Shown piece by piece: positions 1-8,343 of a stretch of DNA of 64,000 bases; the first letter of the stretch is position 1, and every line of letters starts with the position of its first letter. Both the position numbers and the translations under genes were made by a program. Source of the DNA: Pseudonocardia sulfidoxydans NBRC 16205 (GTDB lineage Bacteria > Actinomycetota > Actinomycetes > Mycobacteriales > Pseudonocardiaceae); contig NZ_BJVJ01000017.1 in the NCBI RefSeq assembly GCF_007989085.1, positions 1 through 64,000 of the forward strand, read 5' to 3'. The notes below the pieces were generated by a model. That model was given only the letters and a program-made list of their open reading frames with translations. It was not told where the DNA came from and searched no databases.

Positions 1-46
1 ACACCACCTCGACGACCATCACCCGCACGACCCGAAGGAGCACGCA

Positions 47-67
47 GTGCGCAACAAGAGCTGGTGA
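47..67 (+). CDS. MRNKSW hexapeptide mini-ORF, copy 1
   Basis: A GTG start, five sense codons and TGA encode M-R-N-K-S-W. A GAAGGAG Shine-Dalgarno sequence at 34-40 ends six bases before the start. Serine is AGC here but TCC in the other three copies, a synonymous difference. The frame is open upstream to the window edge, so this copy alone could be the C-terminus of a longer protein; the well-placed ribosome site argues for a free hexapeptide. Function is unknown. It could be a minimal RiPP-type precursor. Confidence 0.6.
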   Translation: MRNKSW

Positions 68-108
68 GCCACCTGTCCCCCGCCCGACCCGCGAGAGAGG
101 AACCCGAC

Positions 109-129
109 GTGCGCAACAAGTCCTGGTGA
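109..129 (+). CDS. MRNKSW hexapeptide mini-ORF, copy 2
   Basis: A GTG start and TGA stop enclose M-R-N-K-S-W. A purine-rich GAGAGAGG site at 93-100 ends eight bases before the start. The 41-base gap from copy 1 has a different sequence, while the coding 21 bases are nearly the same, so the peptide rather than the whole unit appears to be conserved. Confidence 0.62.
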   Translation: MRNKSW

Positions 130-173
130 CCCGCACAGCCGCGACAGCCCGCCGAGCAGGAAGGACCGCACCG

Positions 174-194
174 ATGCGCAACAAGTCCTGGTGA
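174..194 (+). CDS. MRNKSW hexapeptide mini-ORF, copy 3
   Basis: This is the only copy with an ATG start; it again encodes M-R-N-K-S-W and stops with TGA. AGGAAGGA at 158-165 is a strong ribosome site eight bases upstream. The exchange of ATG for GTG at a constant start position is good evidence that these are real initiation codons. Confidence 0.64.
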   Translation: MRNKSW

Positions 195-237
195 GCCCGC
201 CGCGAGGCCCCGTCACGACCTCGAGAGGAACGCCGCA

Positions 238-258
238 GTGCGCAACAAGTCCTGGTGA
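238..258 (+). CDS. MRNKSW hexapeptide mini-ORF, copy 4
   Basis: This is the last copy: GTG start, M-R-N-K-S-W, TGA stop, with GAGAGGA at 223-229 as ribosome site. No further copy is found in the following 320 bases, so the array ends here. The array may begin left of the window. Confidence 0.62.
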   Translation: MRNKSW

Positions 259-580
259 CGCACCCCCACCACCACCAGCCCCCAGACCACAGCCCCCGTA
301 CGAGACCTGCAGGAACGGAACGAGAACGACGCACCCTTTCCGGCCGCGCTGTACCCCCGTGCCCCAGCGGGGGGTCGCGGGCCGACGACGAGCGCATCGA
401 TGCGCAGCAGTGCCGGCGATGCCGGCGACGGACGCCGGGCGGCGACGGTGAGTGATCGCCGCCCCTCACGCCGGGAACAGCCGCCCTCAGGGGTGGTCCG
501 GCGGATCGATCGGCCACTGTGGACGGACGTTGCGTCACCGAAGAGGACGCGCGGGTCCGGTTCCGGGGGCCGGTGAGCGG
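259..580. other. Non-coding stretch after the mini-ORF array
   Basis: About 320 bases separate the array from the convergent MFS gene. I find no convincing ORF on either strand; the open frames are by-products of GC content. A short hairpin, CCCCCG at 354-359 against CGGGGG at 368-373, could end the array transcript, but it lacks a T-tract. Confidence 0.4.
354..373. terminator. Weak candidate hairpin after the array
   Basis: A six-base stem (354-359 with 368-373) and an eight-base loop lie about 95 bases after the last hexapeptide stop. There is no T-run, so this is a tentative call. Confidence 0.25.
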
Positions 581-1891
581 TCAGCCGGTGGCGCGTGGGC
601 GGGCAGAACGCCACGCCAGCGCTGCGGCGGCTGCGAGCGCCATGCCGACGGTCCCGGCCACCGCGACGGTGTTCGCGGGGCCGATGTGGTCGGCGAGGAC
701 GCCCCCGAGGAACACGGTGAGGCCCTGGGCGGCGAGCAGGCACGAGGCGGCGACGCCGACGACGCTGCCGCGGCGCGCGTCGGGTGTGGCGCGCACGAAC
801 AGCGCCTGGGCCTGGACCATGTAGGCCGTCGAGAGGGCGCCGGAGGCGACCCAGAGGGCGACGGACGTCCACAGGCCGGGGTGGAGGGCGCAGGCGAGCA
901 GCGGCACACCGGCGAGGACGGCGAGCACCCCGATGAGGCGTGACCGCAGGTGGGCGGGCACGAAGCGTTGGAACGCGAAGGCGCCGACGACGCTGCCCGC
1001 CGGGTCGGCGGCCATCAGGAGCCCGGTGCCGATGGGTGTGTTCTCGACGGCGGCCGAGTAGGGCGCGGCGATGGCCTCGGGGACGACGTATACGGCGACG
1101 AGCAGCACGAGCGCGAGGAGTGCGCGGCGGGCGGGGTCGGCGACGATCTCGCGGACGGCGGCGACGCCGTCGCGGACGACGGGGCCGCGGCTCTGGTCGG
1201 TGTCGGCGGACCGTTCGGGTGCGGGGCGCGCCGGGACACCTGCCCGGAGGACGACGGCGGAGACGAGGAAGGTCCCGGCGTTGACGAGCAGGGCCGTCCG
1301 GGGCGCGATGGCGACGAGCAGCAGCCCGCCTCCGGCGAAGGCCCCGAGCTGCACGGCTTGACCGGTTATCTGGCGGACGGCGAGGCCACGTTCGTACATC
1401 TCGCCGGGCAGGGCGAGCGGGAGCAGGGCGGCCTGGGCGGCGCTGTGCACCGACGAGAGCAGCACGACGACGACGAGCAGCGCGCAGAGGACGACGAGCG
1501 GCAGTCCGGGCAGGGCCATGAGGGCGACGAGGACGAGGCGGACGACGTCGACGGCGACCATGAGCTCGCGGCGCCGGTAGCGGTCGGCGAGGCCGCCGAG
1601 CAGGATGCCGCCGGCGAGGGCGGGCAGGAAGGTGAGCGCGTAGACGAGGGCCGACCAGCTCGCGGAGTCGGTCTGTTCGTAGACGAGGACGGCGAGGGCG
1701 AGGCGGGCGAGCTGGTCGCCGACGGCGGAGACGAGCTCGGCACCCCAGAGGCTGCGGAACTCGCGGCCCGCGAAGACGGACCGTCGGAGCCCGGGCCTGG
1801 TCGTCGACGGGGCCGGGTCGGCCGGGGACGCGGCGGCGCGGGCAGCGGCGGCGGGGTCGTCGCCGGTGTCACCCCCGATCCGGCCCGTCAT
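581..1891 (-). CDS. MFS transporter (MFS_3 / EntS-like)
   Basis: A 436-residue integral membrane transporter with about twelve hydrophobic segments after a short Ala/Pro-rich cytoplasmic N-terminus. The sequence around residues 40-110 (FRSLWGAELVSAVGDQLARLAL, then GGLADRYRRRELM) has the MFS loop 2-3 signature of the drug/siderophore exporter branch. The ATG at 1891 is chosen because AGGAGG lies ten bases upstream; the open frame continues to 1987 without such a site. Substrate is unknown. It is convergent with the hexapeptide array, so a role in exporting that product is only a possibility from proximity. Confidence 0.85.
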   Translation of the reverse strand: MTGRIGGDTGDDPAAAARAAASPADPAPSTTRPGLRRSVFAGREFRSLWGAELVSAVGDQLARLALAVLVYEQTDSASWSALVYALTFLPALAGGILLGGLADRYRRRELMVAVDVVRLVLVALMALPGLPLVVLCALLVVVVLLSSVHSAAQAALLPLALPGEMYERGLAVRQITGQAVQLGAFAGGGLLLVAIAPRTALLVNAGTFLVSAVVLRAGVPARPAPERSADTDQSRGPVVRDGVAAVREIVADPARRALLALVLLVAVYVVPEAIAAPYSAAVENTPIGTGLLMAADPAGSVVGAFAFQRFVPAHLRSRLIGVLAVLAGVPLLACALHPGLWTSVALWVASGALSTAYMVQAQALFVRATPDARRGSVVGVAASCLLAAQGLTVFLGGVLADHIGPANTVAVAGTVGMALAAAAALAWRSARPRATG

Positions 1892-2028
1892 GGCGTCGGG
1901 ACCCCCTCCTCGACGAGAGATGCGGCCTCGTTCTGGACGCCGATCTTCGGAACCGAGCGTATTCAGACGGATGCTCCAGGTCAGCATCGGGGCGCTGCCC
2001 GGTACCGGACATCACCCCTTCGGCGCTC

Positions 2029-2658
2029 CTAGCCGCGGGTGGCGCGGACCTCGGCCAGCAGCGGGGCGACGTGCCCGATCTCGTTGACGGTGCGGATGGT
2101 GCGGCGACCGTCTCGGCCGCAGACGACGCGGGTGATGCCGGCGTAGTCGAGGGGGAACGGCAAGGGCCGGTCGATGCCCAGGACGTGCGCGAGGTAGATG
2201 TTGATCACGCCCGCGTGCGCGACGACGACGGCGGTGCTCTGCCCGGGGTGTGCGGCGACGACGGCTTCGACGGCGGCGACGGCGCGGGCGCGGAAGGCGT
2301 CGACGTCGACGTGTGCGGGCAGCAGCCCGGCGCGCAGCCGGTCCCAGGACGCCGGGTCGAGGCGGGCCATCTCGTGGACGGGCACGTAGTGGGGGTCGGC
2401 GACGTCGTACTCGGCGAGGTCGGCGGAGCGGACCGGCTGGCGGTCGAGGGCGGCGGCGAGCGGCGCGAGGGTCTCGACGGCGCGCGCCATGGTGCTGCTG
2501 TGCAGGCCGTCGACGGCGTCGGCGCCGAGTGCGCCGACGAGGGTTGCGGCCTGGCGGTGGCCGAGCTCGGTGAGGCCGGGGTCGGCTGCGCCCGCGGGTG
2601 TGGAGCCGTTGGTGTGGATGCGGTTCGGCAGGGCGTGCCGGACGAGGACCAGTTGCAC
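2029..2658 (-). CDS. Histidine phosphatase superfamily protein
   Basis: A 209-residue phosphoglycerate-mutase-like phosphatase. The N-terminus LVLVRHALPNR carries the RHA/RHG phospho-histidine motif, and VVVAHAGVIN near residue 150 carries the second catalytic histidine. It starts with GTG one base after the stop of the upstream HIT gene, so the two are probably co-translated. Such proteins dephosphorylate small metabolites; the substrate cannot be read from sequence. Confidence 0.85.
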   Translation of the reverse strand: MQLVLVRHALPNRIHTNGSTPAGAADPGLTELGHRQAATLVGALGADAVDGLHSSTMARAVETLAPLAAALDRQPVRSADLAEYDVADPHYVPVHEMARLDPASWDRLRAGLLPAHVDVDAFRARAVAAVEAVVAAHPGQSTAVVVAHAGVINIYLAHVLGIDRPLPFPLDYAGITRVVCGRDGRRTIRTVNEIGHVAPLLAEVRATRG

Positions 2659-2659
2659 G

Positions 2660-3088
2660 TCAGGCGTCGGGGACGTGGTCGGCGTGTCCGGCGGCGCGCA
2701 GGGCGGCGCGCAGGGCCTCGGCGTGGGCGTCCTGTTCGGCGTCGTCGACCGTCGTCGCGGCGTTGGCGAAGTCGAACGCGGCCATGTCCCAGGCCGGGAA
2801 GACGTGCACGTGCAGGTGCGGGACCTCGAACCCGGCGACGAGCAGGCCCACCCGCGGCGGGTTCGAGACGGCGCGGACGGCGTTGCCGATGACGTGCGAG
2901 ACCGCGGTGAGGTGGACGACGAGTCCGGACTGGGCGTCGACCCAGTGGTCGACCTCCGCGCGGGGCACGACCAGGGTGTGGCCGGGTCCGAGGGGGTTGA
3001 TCGAGAGGAACCCGACGCACGTGTCGTCGGACCAGACGAACCGGGCGGGCAGCTCGCCGTCGATGATCTTCGTGAAGAGGGTGCTCAT
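2660..3088 (-). CDS. HIT family protein
   Basis: A 142-residue HIT-domain protein. It carries the H-x-H-x-H-x-x catalytic string as HLHVHVFP near residue 102, which in this family hydrolyses nucleoside phosphoramidates or dinucleotides. I place the start at the ATG at 3088 (MSTLFTKI), the usual family N-terminus; a start 12 bases upstream is possible. A TANNNT hexamer at 3097-3102 suggests a leaderless or near-leaderless transcript. It is the first gene of a two-gene unit with the histidine phosphatase. Confidence 0.85.
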   Translation of the reverse strand: MSTLFTKIIDGELPARFVWSDDTCVGFLSINPLGPGHTLVVPRAEVDHWVDAQSGLVVHLTAVSHVIGNAVRAVSNPPRVGLLVAGFEVPHLHVHVFPAWDMAAFDFANAATTVDDAEQDAHAEALRAALRAAGHADHVPDA

Positions 3089-3126
3089 CCCGGCGAACAC
3101 TACCCGGCACCCGGTGCGCGGCGCCC

Positions 3127-3132
3127 TACTGT
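3127..3132 (+). promoter_or_regulatory. Leaderless -10 hexamer of the PPOX gene
   Basis: TACTGT lies six bases before the ATG at 3139 and there is no Shine-Dalgarno sequence. A mirror-image hexamer for the HIT gene (TAGTGT, minus strand) is at 3097-3102, giving a compact divergent promoter. Confidence 0.5.
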
Positions 3133-3138
3133 CGGGGT

Positions 3139-3603
3139 ATGCCGCGCACGATCGCCACGAACACCCGCGTCGATCTCGACGCCCTCCTCGACTTCGTCCG
3201 TCCTCGGCACCGGTTCGTGCTGGTCACGACGCGTGCCGACGGGTCGCCGCAGCTGTCGCCGGTGACGGGTGGGGTCGACGCCCGGGGCCGGCTGGTGATC
3301 GCCACCTACCCGGAGCGGGCGAAGTCGGTGAACGTCGCGCGGACGGGGCGGGCGTCGGTCATGGTGGCCTCCGACGAGTTCGACGGGCCGTGGGTGCAGG
3401 TCGACGGCGAGGCCGAGCTGGTGACGCTGCCGGAGGCCGTGGAGCCGCTCGTCGAGTACTTCCGGGTGATCTCGGGCGAGCACCCCGACTGGGACGAGTA
3501 CCGCGCGGCGATGACCTCGCAGGGCAAGGCCCTGATCAGGGTCACTCCCACGCGGTGGGGGCCGATCGCGACCGGTGGCTTCCCGCCTCGGCCGGCCGGC
3601 TGA
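3139..3603 (+). CDS. PPOX-class F420-dependent-type oxidoreductase
   Basis: A 154-residue split-barrel flavin/F420 protein of the pyridoxamine-phosphate-oxidase-like fold. It has the N-terminal F-V-L-V-T-T-R-A-D-G-S-P-Q-L-S-P strand pattern near residues 25-42 and a K-S-V-N-V-x-R motif near residue 63 that binds the cofactor phosphate. Family members reduce small substrates with F420H2 or bind flavin; the actual substrate is unknown. It is divergent from the HIT gene and appears leaderless. Confidence 0.82.
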   Translation: MPRTIATNTRVDLDALLDFVRPRHRFVLVTTRADGSPQLSPVTGGVDARGRLVIATYPERAKSVNVARTGRASVMVASDEFDGPWVQVDGEAELVTLPEAVEPLVEYFRVISGEHPDWDEYRAAMTSQGKALIRVTPTRWGPIATGGFPPRPAG

Positions 3604-3753
3604 CGGCGCGTCGCCGACGTTTTCTCGTCGGTCGCCCCGGGTAGCGTGTGCGCGGGCGTCCAGACCCTCCCCAGCAGTGCCCGGCGCACGTCCGGGTTCC
3701 CGGTCGTCCGTCCATTTCGAGAGTCCGGCCGTGGCCGGGGAACGAGGAAACAC

Positions 3754-5937
3754 ATGCGGCCGTGGCCCGGTAGCGCCTACCCGTTGGGCGCCAGCTACGA
3801 CGGCGCCGGAACGAACTTCGCGATCTTCTCCGAGGTCGCCGAGAAGGTCGAGCTGTGCCTGTTCGAACCCGACGGGGAGGAGACCCGGGTCAGGCTGACC
3901 GAGGTCGACGGGTTCGTCTGGCACTGCTACCTGCCGGGGGTCGAGCCGGGGCAGCACTACGGCTACCGGATCCACGGTCCGCACGACCCGGCGCGGGGTC
4001 TGCGCTGCAACCCGAACAAGCTGCTGATCGACCCGTACGCCAAGGCGGTCGACGGCCCGGTGCGCTGGGACGAGGCGGTGTTCGGCTACGAGTTCGGCGC
4101 CCCCGACAACCGCAACGACAGCGACTCCGCACCGTTCGTGCCCAAGTCCGTGGTGATCAACCCGTACTTCGACTGGGGGTCCGACCGCCCGCCGAAGGTG
4201 CCCTACCACGAGACGATCATCTACGAGGCCCACGTCAAGGGCCTGACGATCAACCACCCCGACGTCCCGGAGGAGCTGCGCGGCAGCTACGCGGGGCTGT
4301 CGCACCCGGCGATGATCGAGCACCTGCAGACGCTCGGGGTCACCGCGGTCGAGCTGATGCCGGTGCACGAGTTCATCACCGACCACCACCTCGAGCAGCG
4401 CGGCCTCGCGAACTACTGGGGTTACAACACGATCGCCTTCCTGGCCCCGCACCACGCCTACGCCATGTCGGGCAGCCGCCCGGGCAGCCAGGTGCAGGAG
4501 TTCAAGGCGATGGTGCGCGACCTGCACGAGGCGGGCATCGAGGTCATCCTCGACGTCGTCTACAACCACACGGCCGAGGGCTCGGACATGGGCCCGACGC
4601 TGTCGATGCGCGGCATCGACAACCACGCCTACTACCGCCTCGTCGAGGACGACCAGCGGTACTACATGGACTACACGGGCACCGGGAACTCGCTCAACGT
4701 CCGCAACCCGCACACGCTGCAGCTGATCATGGACTCGCTGCGGTACTGGGTCACGGAGATGCACGTCGACGGGTTCCGCTTCGACCTGGCCTCGACGCTG
4801 GCACGGGAGTTCTACGACGTCGACCGGCTGTCGGTGTTCTTCGACCTCGTGCAGCAGGACCCGGTGATCAGCCAGGTCAAGCTCATCGCGGAGCCCTGGG
4901 ACGTCGGCCCCGGCGGCTACCAGGTGGGCAACTTCCCGCCCCTGTGGACGGAGTGGAACGGCAAGTACCGCGACACTGTCCGCGACTTCTGGCGCGGCGA
5001 GCCCGGCACCCTGGGCGAGTTCGCGTCGCGGCTGACCGGCAGCTCGGACCTGTACAAGGCCGACGGCCGCCGCCCCTACGCGTCGATCAACTTCGTCACC
5101 GCGCACGACGGCTTCACCCTCGCGGACCTGGTGTCCTACAACGACAAGCACAACGAGGCCAACGGCGAGGACGGCAACGACGGCGAGAGCCACAACCGGT
5201 CCTGGAACTGCGGGGTCGAGGGCCCGACCGACGACGAGGACGTCCTCGCACTGCGGGCGCGCCAGCAGCGCAACTTCATCATGACGCTGCTGCTGTCGCA
5301 GGGGGTGCCGATGCTGGCGCACGGCGACGAGCTGGGCCGCACCCAGGGTGGCAACAACAATGTCTACTGCCAGGACAACGAGATCGCCTGGATGGACTGG
5401 TCGCTGGCGGGCAAGAACGCCGGGCTGATCGGGTTCACCGGCGGGGTGGCCGCGCTGCGCCACGCGCATCCGGTGTTCCGCCGTCGCCGCTTCTTCGCGG
5501 GCCGCCCGATCCGCCCGCGCCGGCGCTCCGAGACGGGCGACACCGGCACGGCGCTGCCCGACATCGCGTGGTTCTCCCCGTCCGGCGAGGAGATGACCGA
5601 GCAGGACTGGGACTCGGGGTTCGGCAAATGCGTCGTCGTCTTCCTCAACGGGGACGGCATCACCGAGGCCGACCACCGCGGCGAGCGCGTCACCGACGAC
5701 TCGTTCCTGATCATGCTCAACGCGCACTGGGAGGACATCGAGGCGACGTTGCCGGCGGCCGAGTTCGGCACGCGCTGGGCGGTCGTCGTCGACTCGTCGA
5801 CGGGCGAGGTCACCTCGCTGGCGACGACGCCGGGCACGGTCGCGGCCGACCCGGTGACGGTCGCCTCGGGCGCGGCGCAGGTCGTACCGGCACGGTCGAT
5901 CCTGGTGCTGCAGCGTGTCGAGGCGGCCACCCGATGA
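3754..5937 (+). CDS. glgX: Glycogen debranching enzyme GlgX
   Basis: A 727-residue GH13 isoamylase-type enzyme that cleaves alpha-1,6 branches of trimmed glycogen. An N-terminal CBM48 region is followed by the catalytic barrel, with DVVYNH at about 267, nucleophile Asp344 in DGFRFDLAS, acid Glu380 in IAEPWD, and Asp452 in AHDGF. The ATG at 3754 is chosen for its GAGGAAAC ribosome site; the frame is open 108 bases further upstream. Its stop overlaps the treY start (ATGA), so glycogen debranching and trehalose synthesis are coupled. Confidence 0.95.
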   Translation: MRPWPGSAYPLGASYDGAGTNFAIFSEVAEKVELCLFEPDGEETRVRLTEVDGFVWHCYLPGVEPGQHYGYRIHGPHDPARGLRCNPNKLLIDPYAKAVDGPVRWDEAVFGYEFGAPDNRNDSDSAPFVPKSVVINPYFDWGSDRPPKVPYHETIIYEAHVKGLTINHPDVPEELRGSYAGLSHPAMIEHLQTLGVTAVELMPVHEFITDHHLEQRGLANYWGYNTIAFLAPHHAYAMSGSRPGSQVQEFKAMVRDLHEAGIEVILDVVYNHTAEGSDMGPTLSMRGIDNHAYYRLVEDDQRYYMDYTGTGNSLNVRNPHTLQLIMDSLRYWVTEMHVDGFRFDLASTLAREFYDVDRLSVFFDLVQQDPVISQVKLIAEPWDVGPGGYQVGNFPPLWTEWNGKYRDTVRDFWRGEPGTLGEFASRLTGSSDLYKADGRRPYASINFVTAHDGFTLADLVSYNDKHNEANGEDGNDGESHNRSWNCGVEGPTDDEDVLALRARQQRNFIMTLLLSQGVPMLAHGDELGRTQGGNNNVYCQDNEIAWMDWSLAGKNAGLIGFTGGVAALRHAHPVFRRRRFFAGRPIRPRRRSETGDTGTALPDIAWFSPSGEEMTEQDWDSGFGKCVVVFLNGDGITEADHRGERVTDDSFLIMLNAHWEDIEATLPAAEFGTRWAVVVDSSTGEVTSLATTPGTVAADPVTVASGAAQVVPARSILVLQRVEAATR

Positions 5938-8300
5938 CCGAGCGGGTCAACCGGCAGGTGCCGTCGTCGACCTACCGGCTGCAGTTCTGCGCGGAGCAGA
6001 CCTTCGCCGACGGCGTGGCGCTGCTCGACTACCTCGACGCGCTCGGGGTCGGCGCGCTGTACGCGTCGCCGCTGCTGGAGTCCGGGGCGGGGTCGAACCA
6101 CGGCTACGACGTCGTCGACCCCACGCGGGTGTCGGTCGAGCGCGGCGGCGAGCTGGGGCGCAAGGACCTGGTTGCGGCGCTGCGCGAGCGCGGGCTGGGC
6201 CTGCTGCTCGACATCGTGCCCAACCACGTCGGGGTCGAGCGGCCGATGGCCAACCCGTGGTGGTGGGACGTCCTGGCGAAGGGCCGGGAGTCGGTGCACG
6301 CGGCGAAGTTCGACATCGACTGGGCGGCCGGGCCGATCCTGCTGCCCGTCCTGGGCGAGGACGAGGCCGCGGCGCTCGACGCGCTCACGCTGTCGGGCGA
6401 CGGCGCCGAGCTGCGCTACTACGAGCACGCCTTCCCCGTCGCCGCCGGCACCGGTGCGGGCACGCCGCGCGAGGTGCACGAGCGTCAGCACTACCGGCTC
6501 GTGTCGTGGAAGCGGGGGGCCTCCGAGCTCACCTACCGGCGCTTCTTCGACGTGTCGACGCTCGCGGCCGTCCGCGTCGAGGACCCGGCGGTGTTCGCGG
6601 CCGCGCACGCCGAGGTGCTGCGCTGGGTGGAGGCGGGCGAGGTCGACGGGATCCGCGTCGACCACCCCGACGGCCTGTCCGATCCCGGCGCCTACCTGCG
6701 GATGCTTCGCGCGGCGATCGGCCCGGACCGGTGGCTGCTCGTCGAGAAGATCCTGGGGCTGGGCGAGGAGCTGCCCGCGTCGTGGCCGGTCGACGGCACC
6801 ACCGGCTACGAGGCGCTGCGCGAGATCTGCGGGGTGTTCGTCGATCCGGCGGGCGCCGGGCTGCTCACGCAGTTCGCCGCCGAGCACGTCGGGGTGAAGG
6901 AGTCCGCGCACACCGGGGAGCACCGGGCGCGACGCGAGGTGGCCTCGACGATCCTGTCGGCCGAGGTGCGCCGCATCGCGGGCGTCGCCTCGACGGTCCT
7001 GGGCGCGCCGCGCGAGCAGCTCACCGAGGCCGTGGCCGAGCTGCTGTGCGGGTTCCCCGTCTACCGCAGCTACCTGCCCGAGGGCCGCGACGCGCTCGAC
7101 ACCGCGGTGGCCGTGGCCCGCACGCACCGCCCGGACCTGGCCGGACCGCTCGCGGCCCTGCACGCCGCGATGGTGGCCGATCCGCGCGGCGAGCTGGCCA
7201 CCCGCGTCCAGCAGACGTCGGGCATGGTCATGGCCAAGGGCGTCGAGGACACGGCGTTCTACCGGTGGACGCGGTTCGTCGCGCTCAACGAGGTCGGCGG
7301 CGCTCCGGAGCGGTTCGGGGTCTCCCCCGCCGAGTTCCACGCCGGCGCCGCGGCCCGTGAGGCGAGCACCCCGGCCACGATGACGACGCTGTCGACGCAC
7401 GACACGAAGCGTTCCGAGGACGTCCGGGCCCGGCTCGCGGTGCTGTCGGAGATGCCGGCCGAGTGGATCGAGGTGGTGCGGCGCTGGTCGGCGCGCCGGC
7501 CGCTGCCCGACCGGTCGCTGGAGCTGCTGGCGTGGCAGTGCCTCGTCGGCGCCTGGCCGATCCCGGCCGACCGGATGTCGGCCTACCTGACCAAGGCGGC
7601 CAAGGAGGCCAAGCTCGTCACCAGCCACGTCGACGCCGTCGCCGCGGTCGACGAGGCGGTGGCCGCCTGGGCGGGCGACGTGCTGGCCGACCCCGACCTG
7701 GTCGCCGAGATCGAGGCGTTCGTCGCCCGGATCGAGGGCGCGGGCCGGTCCAACTCGCTGGGCCAGAAGCTGCTGCAGCTGGCCGGGCCGGGGGTTCCCG
7801 ACATCTACCAGGGCACGGAGTTCTTCGAGTACTCCCTGGTCGACCCCGACAACCGCCGGCCCGTCGACTTCGCGGCCCGCCGCGCCGCGCTGGCCCGGCT
7901 CGACGAGGGCGAGCTGCCCGAGGTCGGCCCGGACGGCGCAGCGAAGCTGCTGGTCACGGCCACCGCGGCGCGGCTGCGCCGGTACCGGCCGGAGCTGTTC
8001 GCCGGCTACCGGGCGTTGCCGGCGTCGGGGCCCGCCGCCGAGCACGCGGTCGCGTTCACGCGCGGCACCGCGCCCCTGCTCGGGCCCGGCCGCCACGCCA
8101 CGGGCATGGTCGCCGTCGCCACCCGGTTGCCCGTCGGGCTCGCCGCCCGCGGCGGCTGGGGCGACACGGTCCTGCCGCTGCCCGACGGCGCCGGCGACTG
8201 GCACGACATGGTCACCGACACGCCCGTCGACGGTTCCGCCCCCCGGCTGGCCGACCTGCTGCGGCGCTACCCCGTCGCGCTGCTCGTCCGCCCCTCCTGA
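5934..8300 (+). CDS. treY: Malto-oligosyltrehalose synthase TreY
   Basis: A 788-residue GH13 enzyme that converts the reducing end of maltodextrins into a trehalose unit by intramolecular transglucosylation. It starts with PSSTYRLQF, typical of TreY. Catalytic residues appear as Asp243 (GIRVDHPDGL), Glu271 (LLVEKILG) and Asp490 (LSTHDTKRSED). The start is fixed by the ATGA overlap with glgX. It works with TreZ, encoded 43 bases downstream. Confidence 0.95.
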   Translation: MTERVNRQVPSSTYRLQFCAEQTFADGVALLDYLDALGVGALYASPLLESGAGSNHGYDVVDPTRVSVERGGELGRKDLVAALRERGLGLLLDIVPNHVGVERPMANPWWWDVLAKGRESVHAAKFDIDWAAGPILLPVLGEDEAAALDALTLSGDGAELRYYEHAFPVAAGTGAGTPREVHERQHYRLVSWKRGASELTYRRFFDVSTLAAVRVEDPAVFAAAHAEVLRWVEAGEVDGIRVDHPDGLSDPGAYLRMLRAAIGPDRWLLVEKILGLGEELPASWPVDGTTGYEALREICGVFVDPAGAGLLTQFAAEHVGVKESAHTGEHRARREVASTILSAEVRRIAGVASTVLGAPREQLTEAVAELLCGFPVYRSYLPEGRDALDTAVAVARTHRPDLAGPLAALHAAMVADPRGELATRVQQTSGMVMAKGVEDTAFYRWTRFVALNEVGGAPERFGVSPAEFHAGAAAREASTPATMTTLSTHDTKRSEDVRARLAVLSEMPAEWIEVVRRWSARRPLPDRSLELLAWQCLVGAWPIPADRMSAYLTKAAKEAKLVTSHVDAVAAVDEAVAAWAGDVLADPDLVAEIEAFVARIEGAGRSNSLGQKLLQLAGPGVPDIYQGTEFFEYSLVDPDNRRPVDFAARRAALARLDEGELPEVGPDGAAKLLVTATAARLRRYRPELFAGYRALPASGPAAEHAVAFTRGTAPLLGPGRHATGMVAVATRLPVGLAARGGWGDTVLPLPDGAGDWHDMVTDTPVDGSAPRLADLLRRYPVALLVRPS

Positions 8301-8343
8301 CAGCACCCCAACCGCCAGAGAGCACCGGAAGGAACCGACGCAC

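Larger units (their letters stand above)
34..258 (+). repeat. Tandem array of four hexapeptide mini-genes
   Basis: Four units of about 62-65 bases each contain a ribosome site, a start codon and an identical hexapeptide. The spacers (41, 44 and 43 bases) do not align with one another apart from the purine-rich site. Family knowledge: actinomycete biarylitide-type RiPPs use precursors of only five residues next to a cytochrome P450. The repeated free-standing hexapeptides here resemble that logic, but the enzyme gene is not in the window. The downstream MFS gene is convergent, so it is not part of the same transcript. Confidence 0.6.

Noticed and set aside
191..943. Plus- and minus-strand open frames of 86-219 codons around 200-940
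   Set aside because: They are Arg/Pro-rich frame shadows without ribosome sites, and they conflict with the hexapeptide array and the MFS gene.
3100..8306. Very long minus-strand open frames (875 and 980 codons) opposite glgX and treY
   Set aside because: They mirror the third-position GC bias of glgX/treY. Their translations are low-complexity Val/Arg/Asp/Gly-rich and have no motifs, whereas the plus-strand genes have full catalytic sites.
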